Under the pieces are notes generated by a model, which had not been told where the DNA came from, did no database searches, and saw only the letters and a program-made list of their open reading frames with translations. Shown in pieces: positions 50,383 through 61,753 of a stretch of DNA of 64,000 bases; position 1 is the stretch's first letter; each line of letters starts with the position of its first letter. Origin of the DNA: Pseudoscleropodium purum (taxonomy: Eukaryota; Streptophyta; Bryopsida; Hypnales; Brachytheciaceae); NCBI GenBank assembly GCA_963969395.1, contig OZ017802.1, forward strand, positions 21,855,410-21,919,409, read 5' to 3'. A program made the position numbers and the translations under genes.

Positions 50383-50630
50383 TATGCAATTGTCCACCCA
50401 AGTGTCTGCCAAAGGGGACTTCCAACCATCCACCCAAATGTCTGCTAAAGGACATATCCAACCGTCCACCCAAACATTTGCTAGAAGAGACATCCAATTG
50501 TCCACCCAAGTGTTTGCCAAAAGAGACTTCCAACCATCTACCTAAATGTTTACTAAAGAAGACATCCAACCATCCACCCAACATTCACTAGAAGAGACAT
50601 CAAAATATCCACCCAAGCATCCACTTTGAC
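50383..50630 (+). repeat. 36-bp minisatellite in two 108-bp higher-order units
   Basis: Seven units start at about 50383, 50419, 50455, 50491, 50527, 50563 and 50598. They carry CCAACCATCCACCCAAATGT and TGCTAAAGGAGACAT-type sequence; unit 6 is 35 bp. Units 1/4, 2/5 and 3/6 share private variants (ATTGTCCACCCAAGTGT; CTTCCAACC with CTAAATGT or CCAAATGT; CTAGAAGAGA), so the array grew by duplication of a three-unit block. Because 36 is a multiple of three, an open frame (50295-50591) runs through it as a 12-residue TSNHPPKCLLKE-like repeat. I see no reason to call it a gene. Confidence 0.88.
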
Positions 50631-50634
50631 CACC

Positions 50635-52715
50635 AATGTCATCCAAGATAGATACTAATAGATGGACACCAAAGCAACAAACCACAAAATTTTGCGGATT
50701 TTGGTGACCAATGGTGAGCTTTGGCAAAGAGTAGATAGCCATTTATCCTAAGGTAAAATGTCCAATGCTAGTGTCATATACCATCCAGAGGATATTGTCT
50801 TTATCCATCCATCTATCTTTTTTCTAGGGTACCCTAGCTAATAAAAACACATATAAACGCTTAGAAACCATAGCACAACTAATCTTCCATAGAAAAAATT
50901 ATAATGCTCTTTCAACAATTTTCCATTCCCTATTAAATTTCTACAAAATCTTCGATAAAGAGTGGCATAAGGCCATGATGTATTGATTTTTGAAATGACA
51001 AGTGCTACTTAGTAAAAAAAGTCTAGGTAAAAAAATTCTCTTTTTCAAGAGTGACAATTAACATGTTTCCTTGCATGTCTCTCTAATTATAGATGATATT
51101 CATCCAAGTTTAAAGTTGAAGCAGTATAGGTAAGTATGTCAAAAATTACAAACAAAGTGGCTTCCAAATCACTTATTTCTTAACGTTTGATGAAACAATA
51201 GTCATTGATGATGACACAAGGAGTTTCCAACTTAGCCTTGTTGGAAACTCCTTGTACGTGTCATCGGTACCACCAAATCCTAGTCCATGGAATACTAAAG
51301 GTATAGTCCTAGCAAGTTTGTTTGTTGAAGCTTTTGATTTAGTGGAGCATCCTAGTGTTGCTAGTGGCTCTTGGATCACTTTTCACCCAAGGGTTGATGA
51401 AGCAATTGTTCTCAACAATGACATAGGAAATTCCCCACTCAACTATTAAAGCACAAATCTTGGTCCATAAAATGTTCATAGTGAATAAAAATCACCTTTC
51501 GCGAAAGAGTGGACTACCAATAAAAAATGATCTTTGGAGGATGAATGGATGGGAAGATGCACTCATTGGAGTGTGACATTTGCCAATTGTAGTTCACAAA
51601 TTTTGGCAGACATGTGAACAAATTTTGGTGAAGGGGAAAAATGGGATGCAACCTTTGGCAAATAGAAAATCATTTTTAATGGATAACCAAACTTGAAAAT
51701 GACTTTTGGTATGAGGGGAATGACTTTTACAAGAAAAAAATGACCTTTGGCAAGTAAGAAAACAACTAATGTCATAAATGGAAGCGAGCAAGTAGATGAC
51801 AACTAAAAAATGGTAATTTTATTTCAAGGTTAAAAAAAAAAATTCTCTTGTATTTAGAAAGACATCAAAGTGGCCACACCCATGTCCGACACCAATGGAT
51901 GTCTAACATCAAGACAACTATATCCACTTTGATTCACTAATGAAGCATGCACAATATAGCCTCCGTTGTGCCTCCCCTCCACCATCCAAAATGGTTGCCT
52001 TCCACAATGCCAAGGTTAATTTACCAAGTAATTTGAATTACCATCATTGATCTCAATTGAGATCATTTTCTTCTTAGGGCATTTTAACTGCCTCTATGTA
52101 TTGGCAAGCACCTCATCTTGTCAAAATTTGTTTCTCGTCATGATTTTTGTGACATTATAAGCTTATTAATATATTTTTGATAGGAAGCAATTGTTGTTAG
52201 GATCTTAGGGCATCTTGATTCCCTCTAAGTGTTGGCATGCACCTCATCTCACTAGAATTTGTTTCTTGTTGTGATTTTTATGACATTACAAATGATATTC
52301 GACTTTTGGGATGAGATTTTGGAGTTCTTTTGCTCTACTTACTCATACCCTTAAATAGATTTATTAAGGGTGTTAATATCCTAAATTATAACTCCAATTA
52401 CTTTATGGCTAGCATAAATTAATAATCTATTCATCTTTGGTGTCATGTTTTGTAGTGTTAGCAAACTATTTGTAATAGCCACTTTGAAAAAAGGTAATTG
52501 ATGCACAAACATGGCTACTTGCTAGGAGCAGTTGATGTTATTTTTATTACTTCATTTTTTTATAGCCTTTCCTATGCATAGGGCATGTGCTAGATCAATG
52601 CTTGATTAAATAGAGTAGATTGTTGCCTCCTACTACCTTTCCAATTTCATAGATGCAACATTTTCTAAAAAGGATGTGGTAAGTAGAACTTAGATAGAAT
52701 ATTTACTGTAATTTA
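50635..52715. other. Intergenic DNA containing a strong hairpin
   Basis: No gene is recognised. A hairpin with a 14-15-bp perfect stem, CAAGGAGTTTCCAAC / GTTGGAAACTCCTTG, around an 8-nt loop lies at 51217-51254. It extends outward by a further GATGACA/TGTCATC pairing past a small bulge (51210-51265). Direct-repeat-like phrases around a T-A-rich TGATGAAGCAAT occur at 51190 and 51400. Confidence 0.5.
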
Positions 52716-52718
52716 GTT

Positions 52719-53345
52719 AAAGGTGTTGTTTGGCTTACTAAACCTAAGATATTAATGTTTGATTGCAAGTATAAGAAATATGACGCAATGCTCTTTTTGG
52801 CTTTGGGACATTTGGTTTTTGATTTGAGGCCATATCTATAGCCTATAGGTATATCATTTGTTTGGCTTCTCATGCCAATTTGAATGCAAGTGGCATTGGT
52901 AGTTTATTGGTTGGCACTTGGTTATTCATGCATACAAAGCCATGAATAACTTATATAGTTGTGGTGAATCTACAAGTAGGAAGTCTACACCCTTGTGATT
53001 GTAGCATTCTCTCTTGTAGCGACAAACTTTTTGCACATTACATACATTCACGTAGAAGACAATGGTCGATTCACTTGATAGACACCATTACGAAGTTCCA
53101 TGATTTATTGGGGCTACTGAATGTTGTGGGTGCCATAGATGGCATCCACATTCCCTTTACTAACAAATTATCAAGACACCTAACTCCTTTGCCTTGTGAT
53201 TTTTTCAACCCAAAAAATTCTCTATAGTGTATTTTTACAAGGTATTTGTGATTCAAAGAGATTTTTGGAAATGTTTGTATAGGACGACCTGGAGGAATAC
53301 ATGATGTTGAGTAGTTTGCATGGTCTAGTACACAACAAGCCATAG
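52719..53345 (+). pseudogene. Dead PIF/Harbinger transposase (HARBI1-like nuclease) fragment
   Basis: The 52961-53227 frame contains LLGLLNVVGAIDGIHIPF, the catalytic DDE_4 signature of Harbinger nucleases with the first Asp in AIDG. It continues to CDFFNPKNS, where a 1-base shift leads to YSVFLQGICDSKRF (second catalytic Asp in CDSK). Another shift leads to NVCIGRPGGIHDVE at 53270-53316, the conserved GxPGxxHD motif, then a stop. Upstream, KYKKYDAMLFLALGHLVFDL (about 52760-52830) fits the N-terminal region in another frame. Several stops and shifts and the missing third acidic residue make it inactive. No element ends were identified. Confidence 0.8.
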
Positions 53346-53553
53346 ACCATAGTAGGTCTTAGAATCTTCAAATACTAAAATGAAGTTATTAAAGTCTAGT
53401 TTCTAATCCAATTTGAATTTTAAAACTTACATATGAATTATATATAATTTTATTGTAATTTGATCCTTGAAATTATAACTATGGGCTATTAATTTTTTAA
53501 TTATGGAATTTCATTAAATCAATTTTTTTACATTAATTAATTTTAAACTAGAA

Positions 53554-53572
53554 TATATATATATATATACTA
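53554..53572. repeat. (AT)n microsatellite
   Basis: A short ATATATATAT run in AT-rich DNA. Confidence 0.7.
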
Positions 53573-53824
53573 TGATGAAATTTAGATTTCTAAGCATATT
53601 TTTTATTTGATATGAATTTTACTCATTTTTTCTTCCAAAATTCATAGTTATTTCAAATCATCACAAGAAAATCTTAATATTTTATGACCAATAAAAATAT
53701 GTGATTTCATCTAAAAAATAAAAAAAATAAAAAAGCCATACATATATAGGAGTAGAATGGACTGTACAATACTCATGCAAAAATATGAAGTTGCTTGCAT
53801 GGATATAGACTTCATGCTTATAGG

Positions 53825-54080
53825 GTATTTAGGTACTTGGCATTAGAGTCAACGTTAGTAGGTGGATTTTAGTATATTGTTTTAGACATAGAAATAGAAT
53901 ATTAGGTCTTAGAGTCATGATTATTGAATGTTATGGTTTGATATTGATTTTGGCGAGTAATAAGTTATTAAGTCTTAAATCCACATTTATAAAGTATTTG
54001 GATTTGACATTGCCATCTAAGGGACAATATTAAGGTACCGGGTCTCAAAAACACAATTGGAGGATATTTGTTTCTAATAC
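53825..54080. repeat. Degenerate tandem array, ~65-73-bp unit, four copies
   Basis: The phrases TAGGTACTTGGCATTAGAGT, TTAGGTCTTAGAGTCATGAT, TTAAGTCTTAAATCCACATT and TTAAGGTACCGGGTCTCAAA recur at about 53830, 53905, 53967 and 54030. Each is followed by a T/G-rich stretch (GAATGTTATGGTTTGATATT, AAAGTATTTGGATTTGACAT). Confidence 0.55.
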
Positions 54081-54084
54081 AAGT

Positions 54085-56895
54085 AGACCCTCTCCTAGTG
54101 CATGGTATTGGGACTATGCACTAAGAAAGTTTTTATGTATTCAGATAGGTGTAATAATGGCCACCTAACTATTACCAACTTTAACTATACTACTTTTCAA
54201 AGAAAGTGCTTTAAATTAGGCCCACCTACAAACTCCACAATTGAAAGTTATTCACTAAAAGAGTATACACAAAGAGAGGTTCCACCTGTGTTGCTGAAGG
54301 CCATGGTATTAAAGTATCAAGTTTTGATCATTGACTTGTATTATAGGATATGAAGGGTCTCTTATTGTCTTATACCTAACAAATCAATGACCAAAAATGA
54401 GTTGTCACTTAATTGTTTCCACTTAATTCCCACAACTACAAGAATCTAATATTCTAATTGGATGTTTGGAGAAATCCATATTAAAGTCAATATTTGTATA
54501 TTCAATTAAATAAGCTTGCTCTATTCAAAATACCATAGATTTTTTCGATACTTCCAACATGTGATGTCCAAATTCATTTGTGGTTCTATATTGGGTCCAA
54601 TGATATTAGTAAGTCTAAGCACACATTATATTTTAGAGCAATTTGGAATATTCCAATGGCATTTTGTGGACAATTATACCTACCATAAAATATGGTACTA
54701 CTTACAACAATAAATAGTCACTAATGTCGATGACAAAGTTTGATCAATGGATAAATCACTCGATTTAACTAATGAAATCCTATGTTTTATATGTATAAGT
54801 TTATCTAAGTCAAATTTTACTCAAAAAGCATAATGAATAAAATATATAATCATATTGATGAGGTCCTTAATACATGGACAATGACTACCAATGCATCATG
54901 TGCCACACTAAGCAAACCATGTAATAAATCCTTGTGCAAACAAATCCATCAAAACTCGAGACCTATGTATTTAAATATACTAAATAGTAAGTTATTTGGA
55001 GGGTTTCAATAAAGTCAAACCCAATATATTTCTCACGAGTGAGTAACAATATCAAATTAAAGTCTTTCAAAATGCCGTATAATTTGTACCATGATTGCCT
55101 TTATCATTCAGAAAGTTGTTAAATTAACACAATTACTTTGTCCCCACTTTGGTATTAATATGTGATTAAAGACCAATACAATGTACAAAGACAAATAGTC
55201 ACTATTATTTTGTATAGACAAATTTTGACTTCAAAACCACTTAGAGTTTAATGTATGGATTATAAATCTATTAGAAATCAAATCTAGACTTCCATGTTTA
55301 GATTTGAGTATATTTGACTAAAAATATTTAGGAATCAATTTTGGGAAGGATTAAATCAACCTTAGATTCTCAAATTAAAGAAGTTTTTTAAAATTTCAAT
55401 GATAATTAAATATCGCATTTCCTATGTTTAACTTGTCTTTTGAGTATCTACTATAGTTATTGCCTCTATTTATACTATTATGAAAAAAATTCTTGAAATT
55501 TTGTTACTTTTTAATCTTGTAGTTCTAAAATCCACCCTCCTTTCATTTTCATTGGCTTAGAATATACTAAATACTAATTCTTCCAAATTATTGGTCAAAT
55601 TACAATTACATTAAAAGTTCTTGATTTTGTCTATTCCTCCCTTTTGTGGTTATAGGATTTTGTTGAAGTGTTACCAATACAACCTTAATCCTAGAAGGAC
55701 AAGGCCTATCATTAAGGTTGTTAGCCAAAATTTATCAAAATTTATACATTATTCCATTCTATAGTTTCTCTAAAAGTCATTCATCAACCACTTTTTGGTT
55801 GCTCATGTACTTCAAGGTTGAACCATCCATTGAGAAAGTCTCCAACTTCTTACTTGGTGAAATATGGTTGCAAAACAATAGAGCCTTTTAATTAGTGGAT
55901 GGTTTCAAATTTGAACTTCAAAAGATGCACCTCCAAAACACTTTGAAGTTTCTTCAAGTCTTGACTTTAAAAAATCACAAACATTACAAGAGTTCTAAAA
56001 AAAATCATAATTTCTTGTTTGAAAATTTATAATCTTCATTTGTTTTTTTACTATCTATCTAAATCAGCATAAATGAATGGTTTTAGGTCTTTCTTCTTTG
56101 TGTGTAGTTGCCAAAAAATTGTGGAGATCTTGATGGGAGGTTTGAGTTGAATCTGAATGGTTTTGAGCAAGTCCACTGCAGCCATTTCAGTAAAAAAAAT
56201 CCACTGTTCATAAACATCTAACCGCAGTTTCCAAAAGGGTGTTATCCATAGCAAAGTTACTCATGCGGCACATGTTATGCTCCATCCAGACAGAGATCAT
56301 GTAGCAGTGAGCAGTTCAAAGGCAAGGCTCGTTCAGCAGTTTGTCACTCCGCACTATATTGGAGCTTGGAGTTTTGCAGCTTTCCGGCCTCTATTTGTCA
56401 CCCAACATTCTTGGGGACCTGCCGCAAGAAAAGGAACCTAGATTCTTTTCGTGCACAATCTTGAGATCGTCCCAAAAGATGGGAGATACCAAAAGCTACA
56501 GAAAGAACACAGGCAAGCTCTCTACCGTGAATGCGAGACTTTTGATTTCATTTCTACTAGAGGCAGTTGCATTGTCTACATCCTGGTTTGAATTCCGGGT
56601 TCACTGCAGTTTCTGCAGCTCTTCAGGGGTTTGACATGGTGAGGCAAGATAGTTCCTGGGTTATAATGATCACATTAGCAAACCTAAGGACATTCGAATC
56701 GCAGCATATCAAGCCTACCTTTGCAGATGCAAGCTAGTTTAGATTTAAAATACAACTTTTAATGACTAATCGATTTGAAGATCATTAGATCTGAGCTTGC
56801 TGTCAATTAAAAAAGTCACAGCTCATCCAATGGAGATATTATGTTACATGCCTTCTTATCAATCTGCTTTCCTTCCTTCACTCGAAGGGGTGCGC
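54085..56895. other. Intergenic DNA downstream of the CHIP gene
   Basis: AT-rich to about 56100, then more balanced composition. Short open frames at 56051-56634 have no recognised motif. The 3' untranslated region of the minus-strand CHIP gene should lie just below 56902. Confidence 0.4.
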
Positions 56896-56901
56896 ATCCT
56901 T

Positions 56902-59900
56902 CTACTTATATGCCCACCCATGCTCTTTCAGGTATACCTGAACAGCTTCTTTCAGAGCCAGGTTAGGAACAACTTGATTCGGGTAGAGTGTCGCTCGTGT
57001 CAATGGATCAAATTTACCAACCTGGAAACACGGGATAACCCACAATATGTGCTTCAGAACCTCATTTGCTCTCATACAGTATTACTTGAAAACAGTGACG
57101 TGAATTGTAGATTTGAGATTGCACGTCTTCATTGACAATTAGAGAATCAATACTGACCTTCCTCAGGTGCTCGTAAAGAACAGCTCTCTCATAAGTTACG
57201 CCACTTGGAGTAATTACTGGGTCTCGGAAAATGTCCATTGTAATTTTACAGCAGAGATGCTCAGGAATCTGTTTCACACACCAAATAGCATCAATGGTCT
57301 ATTCTGTCAACACCACAACGTCAATCCTTAAGATGACAGATATTCCACTTATGCTTGACCAGAATGAGAAACATCTGCCCTTTGCGATTAATTAAGTCTA
57401 AACTACAGTTGAAGATATGAGGATAGTCAAGGACCTGCATATATCAACTGTTACCTCAATGGCTTAGTTTGAGAAATTTCCTCAACCCCTTCAGTGACCA
57501 AAAGTGTCCACTTCCATATCTATAGGAGTTGAAATAAATCTTTCAGGAAGCTTCAGGGAAGGCAACAGAAAGTACTAACAGAAAGAAGTTGTGACTCAAA
57601 TTTTGACAGATAAAAATATGTTTTGAAAGTTCCTATAATCGACTAATTGCTTCCCAGGTGAACTTTCTGTTGTTAGTTTGGGCACAAAATGAGCTAGTAG
57701 ACACCACAGACAATAATTAACCCCCAAGTGGACATTTCTAGTACTTTCACAGCAGCAACCATTCCAAATAGTCAAAGCATTTCCTTCAAACTGGAACTTC
57801 TCAAACTGCCAGCTCTAAATTGTACATAAATTCAAACCTCAAATTTTCCGAGTAACTTCATAAAACATTTGTAATGGGCTGTAATCTATGTATTTAGAAA
57901 GAATGTCTATTATGAGAATCGAGATCTTTGTTCTCACCATACCTCAGCTGGCAGATCGGGCGCTTGCGCTTTCTGAAAAACCTCAGCGAGAACTTGCAAC
58001 CGTTCTCGGTGATCCTCGTCAAGTTCGGAGAGGAGCTCAATACGCTTTTGATCTGCACTTACTTGTTGTTCATCCATCCACTTTTGTTCGCATCCATCCA
58101 CGACGGGTTGATCCTCCTCTTCGCCAATGGACATTGTGACGTCGGCATTTGAAGATCCTGCATCTTTCACTTCTCTGACCCTGTTCTCGTATTTCTCCTT
58201 AATAAGAGATTCACAGAACTCCCTGACGTAACGGTATATTAGCGTTAGCAAACGACAAATATTTGAAATAGGGTCACATGCAAAATAACTGCAAAGCCGA
58301 TATTGCTTTCGAGGATGATATGTATTGTGTACGTAATTAGTCTTAGATTTAGAAACTGTGACTTCTCAGGGAAATTCAAGATGTAAAACGCACTTCAATG
58401 CAGGTTGTTGCCGCCGCCGAATTGCAGCCCCTTGTTCCCACTCTGTATACCGAGCCTTGGCTAGCTCTTGCCATATCTCCTCTACCATGTAGTTACCTGG
58501 TATTCCTCCTCTTCCAAGATCCAATGCCTGTAGACGCTTTCAAATTCTGACTGCTTGCATATACCTCTATGTAGCCGTCTACAGGTAAGAGATAAAAGGC
58601 TCACGACTCCTAACTCTAGCGTACCAAAAATGGAGTCAGATAAAAGTACCTTGACCATCCTTTATCAACGAGGAAGCGCACACACGTAAAAATACTCTAC
58701 ATTCCATTGTCAACATGACTGCTGCTCTTCAGAAGAATATAGCAGAACTACCCTGTATGTGAAACCAAACCTCAATAGTTGATGCCCAAATATTGGAAAA
58801 GATCAATGTAAACACACCTTCTCAAGTTGCTTCACAGCGTCTGCATACTCCTTCCTTCGCAACAACGCCAATCCCAACATATAGTGTGCCTACAATTCAA
58901 TGACAAGAATTAAGGTCCCATACACCTCTGAATATCAAATCGCGGCCAGAATCCTCAGCACCCAGTAGCAATGTCCAATTGGCCGGTATTTAAGTACTCA
59001 GATGCAGATGTTACGTTGTACACCTGTTCTTCTATTTCCTACAAATGAACCCTTTTCCCGTGACACTGCACGATTATGTAAGAGTCTAATTGTATGATAC
59101 TGTACTGTACAAGCCAAATCATTGAATTGCTTCGACCATCAAGGGTGACTTTCTTTGCTACCTTGACAGACGTGTTGTCCAGCTCCAGAGCTTTCTTACA
59201 ATCCTCTTCAACATTTGCCCACTCGCTGTCAAACACAAGCACTGACACACACAAGAGTCAGTAACAGACTCAATGACTAACTTGTCATGACTCTCAAGAA
59301 AATGATCAGAGTCAGTTTCTTTTGTTTACCAATATGAATGGCCACGTACAGTAAAAGGAGACAGTCAGCATTGTGCGCAGAATACGTAAGCGAATGCCCT
59401 GAACCGGAAGGCTACTTACAACACGAACCAGTCGATAAGTAGAGACACTCCAAACTCAATGATGTCCAAATTCAAGTGTATCATTTTGACATTCATAGGA
59501 AGTAAAATTACATGCTTTCTTTGTGTTAATTGAATCCAGAATGCACGGACTGGAACTGCAGAAAGAATTAGGTCATTGAACTTACTTGCGCCTCCGATGG
59601 CAGAGTGCACGGTTTGTCCAGTACACAGGCACATTTGAACACAGAGTGATTGCCTGCTCATAACACCATTCACTCATAGTGAAAATGTTGGGGCCCCAGG
59701 GGATAAGAATAAAGACGTTTTGAGAGTAGTGCCACATCAAATGAATGCAATGATCTCTGAATTTTCTCAATTTTGAGGGGGAGGAAAAACGTAAATTACC
59801 TCAGTGTAAGCCTCAATGGCTGCAGCTAGTCGATCTTTCTTGAAGCACATGTTGCCCTGATCCTTCAAGAGCTCCGCCTGCTTCTGCGGACTAATTGGGC

Positions 59901-59931
59901 CTCTTGCCATGTTGCGCTGCTCTTGCTGCAT
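56902..59931 (-). CDS. CHIP: CHIP-type TPR/U-box E3 ubiquitin ligase, eight exons, 326 aa
   Basis: The product is a co-chaperone E3 ligase that binds Hsp70/Hsp90 through TPRs and ubiquitinates misfolded clients through a U-box. Minus-strand exons: 59800-59931, 59586-59653, 59162-59225, 58818-58889, 58394-58527, 57943-58222, 57158-57268 and 56902-57021. All introns are GT-AG, and the phases join to 981 bp including TAG. Residues about 16-120 form the TPR region (QAELLKDQGNMCFKKDRLAA, VPVYWTNRALCHRRRNEW, AHYMLGLALLRRKEYADAVK). 120-170 is the plant CHIP helix (NYMVEEIWQELAKARYTEWE). 170-250 is a charged coiled segment. 250-323 is the U-box (ITMDIFRDPVITPSGVTYER, then VVPNLALKEAVQVYL and the C-terminal HGWAYK). 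Length matches or slightly exceeds plant CHIPs. The upstream ATG at 59931 was chosen; the next, in-frame ATG is seven codons later. The loop reads LTRATLYP where the family usually has a TRE-like motif. Confidence 0.95.
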
Positions 59932-61258
59932 TTTTCTCTTCGCTCACCTGCTACAGATCTTGAGAGGAGAATACATAATCATCATAAACACGTCGCAAAT
60001 TCACAATGGTCACGGGCAAACATAAATTTTTTTTAAATCTGACAGTACTACTGATAATCGGAGGACCAGAATCCAGAATCCGAATGACACAATCCCAATC
60101 TTCAATTCGGGAATAAGCAATGGTGGAATTGCAATATCAACATCGTCGCTACAAGTCTATTGCAAATTTTAGGGTTTCATCCTCTCGTTCACCAATCACA
60201 AGCATCCAGATCATAATACTGCATAAATGACACTTTCCTCTGATGCCAACATTCCACCGACACTTCAACTCAACCCTTGTGATCTCAGGTTAGGGAGCGA
60301 GGAGCTCATCTTGGGCTCTATGAACTTTCTGAAAAACCATCCCTACATTGATGTGCTACGCACAAAAATTGGTGCAAAATGGAATGTGAGAAAGCAAATA
60401 ACGAAATGAACCACCTCCTAACTTAAAAATGCTATGGCGCTCGTGAAAATGAGGAGGTCATTCTTCGTTGCAATGGGAACTAAGACCTAGTGGACGGAAT
60501 CATTCCTCAGCATTATCCTGTGAGAAGTAACCTACACTTGACAAAATTGAGCACTAGAATGTTTCGAAAACCCATCGCACCCCCACCTCGTCTTTCAGGA
60601 CCTGACATTGAGGACCTCACCCAAAGCTTCACACCTCGAACAGGACATCGATTTGGAAAATTCCTCCTCTGGAATTGGGTGCTGCTATTCATCGCGCAGT
60701 CTTTGAGGAATAATAGGATTTCAACAACTTTGTTGCAACATGCTAAGATTACGAGGGCCTCGGGGTCATGTCCCAATTTCATACAGTTGGAATTGTGGAG
60801 ACAATTGTTACTATTATAGTTTGCCTGCTCCAGTGCCGACTGCCTGGCCATGTTTAAGATTGCAATGTTCTCTCTGTTTCTCAATTAGAGGTCTCAGACC
60901 TCGCAATGATTCTTGCTTCACAATTGGCAGGTTTGTTACCAAATAAACATAACGGAACTTTTCAATTCTCAAAGTACTATTCCCCCCATGGAGCTCTGGA
61001 ATATAATTCTGAAGTCGCCTCCTTCCGCAGCCCAGCATTGAAAATAGGTGAGGCGCATAGTGAATTCAGTCAATTTGTTTCGTTTGCGAGTTGGCCACCT
61101 GAATTGGGGGTTTTACAATCAGCACGCATCGTGGTGCTGAGTCAGTTCGTTTTGTTTGTCTGATTTCAGAGGTGATTAAATCTTCCTGCGAACGCCAATT
61201 GTGAAGGATTGATTGTTAGGGTTTCAGACCACAACCTTAGGGTTGGCGTAACGGCTTG
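59932..61258. promoter_or_regulatory. Divergent intergenic region between CHIP and the DnaJ zinc-finger gene, with telo-box motifs
   Basis: The two genes are head to head with 1.33 kb between start codons. TTAGGGTTT (telo-box AAACCCTAA in reverse) occurs at 60169-60177, about 240 bp upstream of the CHIP start, and at 61216-61224, about 35 bp before the DnaJ-type start. TTAGGGTT follows near 61237. Telo-boxes are common near starts of plant housekeeping genes. Overlapping open frames at 60490-60884 on both strands have no recognised domain. Separate promoters or one bidirectional promoter cannot be distinguished here. Confidence 0.5.
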
Positions 61259-61753
61259 ATGATTCTGCAAGCAAGCATGGTGCAGGGATTAGGATTAGCC
61301 GCTGCGTCCTCTCCCTTTCTGGCGTCGAAGGCGGTGGAAATTCCCAGGACAGAGCAGCCGCTATGTCGCCAGCCTTTAGTAAGAGCCGCTCACGAGGGTT
61401 TCAACCTCATGGCTGGAGTGTGGCTCCGCCCCTTCCGTACCCTGAAAGTGAAGACGGAGGAGAATGTGAAGCTGGAGCCCCGCGTGATCCCCGACCCGCC
61501 CTGTCTCGTCTGCAAAGGCCATGGCCGAGTGAAATGCCACCGCTGTGCTGGACGCGGGCGTCTCAATTTCAAGGAGCAAGCCATGCTGCCCAAAGGCGAA
61601 TGGCCGCAGTGGTGCTGGGACTGCCGCGGCTGCGGCATGAGCTACTGCACGCGCTGTCTGGGCACTGGCGAGAAACGGGGCGTCATTGGCTTTCACTTCC
61701 CTGATGACGATGAGCAGTCTCCCAATGGGATGTCGGATGGGACGCAGAATTGA
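61259..61753 (+). CDS. DnaJ-type zinc-finger protein (BSD2-like), probably plastid, 164 aa
   Basis: A single-exon frame from the ATG at 61259. Residues 82-136 hold four CxxCxGxG motifs: CLVCKGHG (82), CHRCAGRG (93), CWDCRGCG (119) and CTRCLGTG (130). That is the two-zinc cysteine-rich domain of DnaJ without a J domain. Such proteins in plants act as chaperone or assembly factors, mostly in plastids (BSD2-like). The linker RLNFKEQAMLPKGEWPQWCW is typical of a plant subgroup of these proteins. The first ~45 residues are rich in Ala/Ser with few acidic residues, compatible with a transit peptide. The tail is acidic (DDDEQ). A second in-frame ATG lies six codons later. The stop is TGA. The precise client is unknown. 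Confidence 0.85.
   Translation: MILQASMVQGLGLAAASSPFLASKAVEIPRTEQPLCRQPLVRAAHEGFNLMAGVWLRPFRTLKVKTEENVKLEPRVIPDPPCLVCKGHGRVKCHRCAGRGRLNFKEQAMLPKGEWPQWCWDCRGCGMSYCTRCLGTGEKRGVIGFHFPDDDEQSPNGMSDGTQN

Noticed and set aside
50295..50591. 98-codon frame with 12-residue Cys/Pro/Lys repeat as a possible secreted repeat protein
   Set aside because: The whole repeat is explained by a 36-bp minisatellite, there is no signal peptide, and the opposite strand is equally open.
60490..60884. Overlapping 109- and 123-codon frames between CHIP and the DnaJ-type gene
   Set aside because: Opposite-strand overlap with no motif, and the position fits promoter or 5' untranslated sequence.
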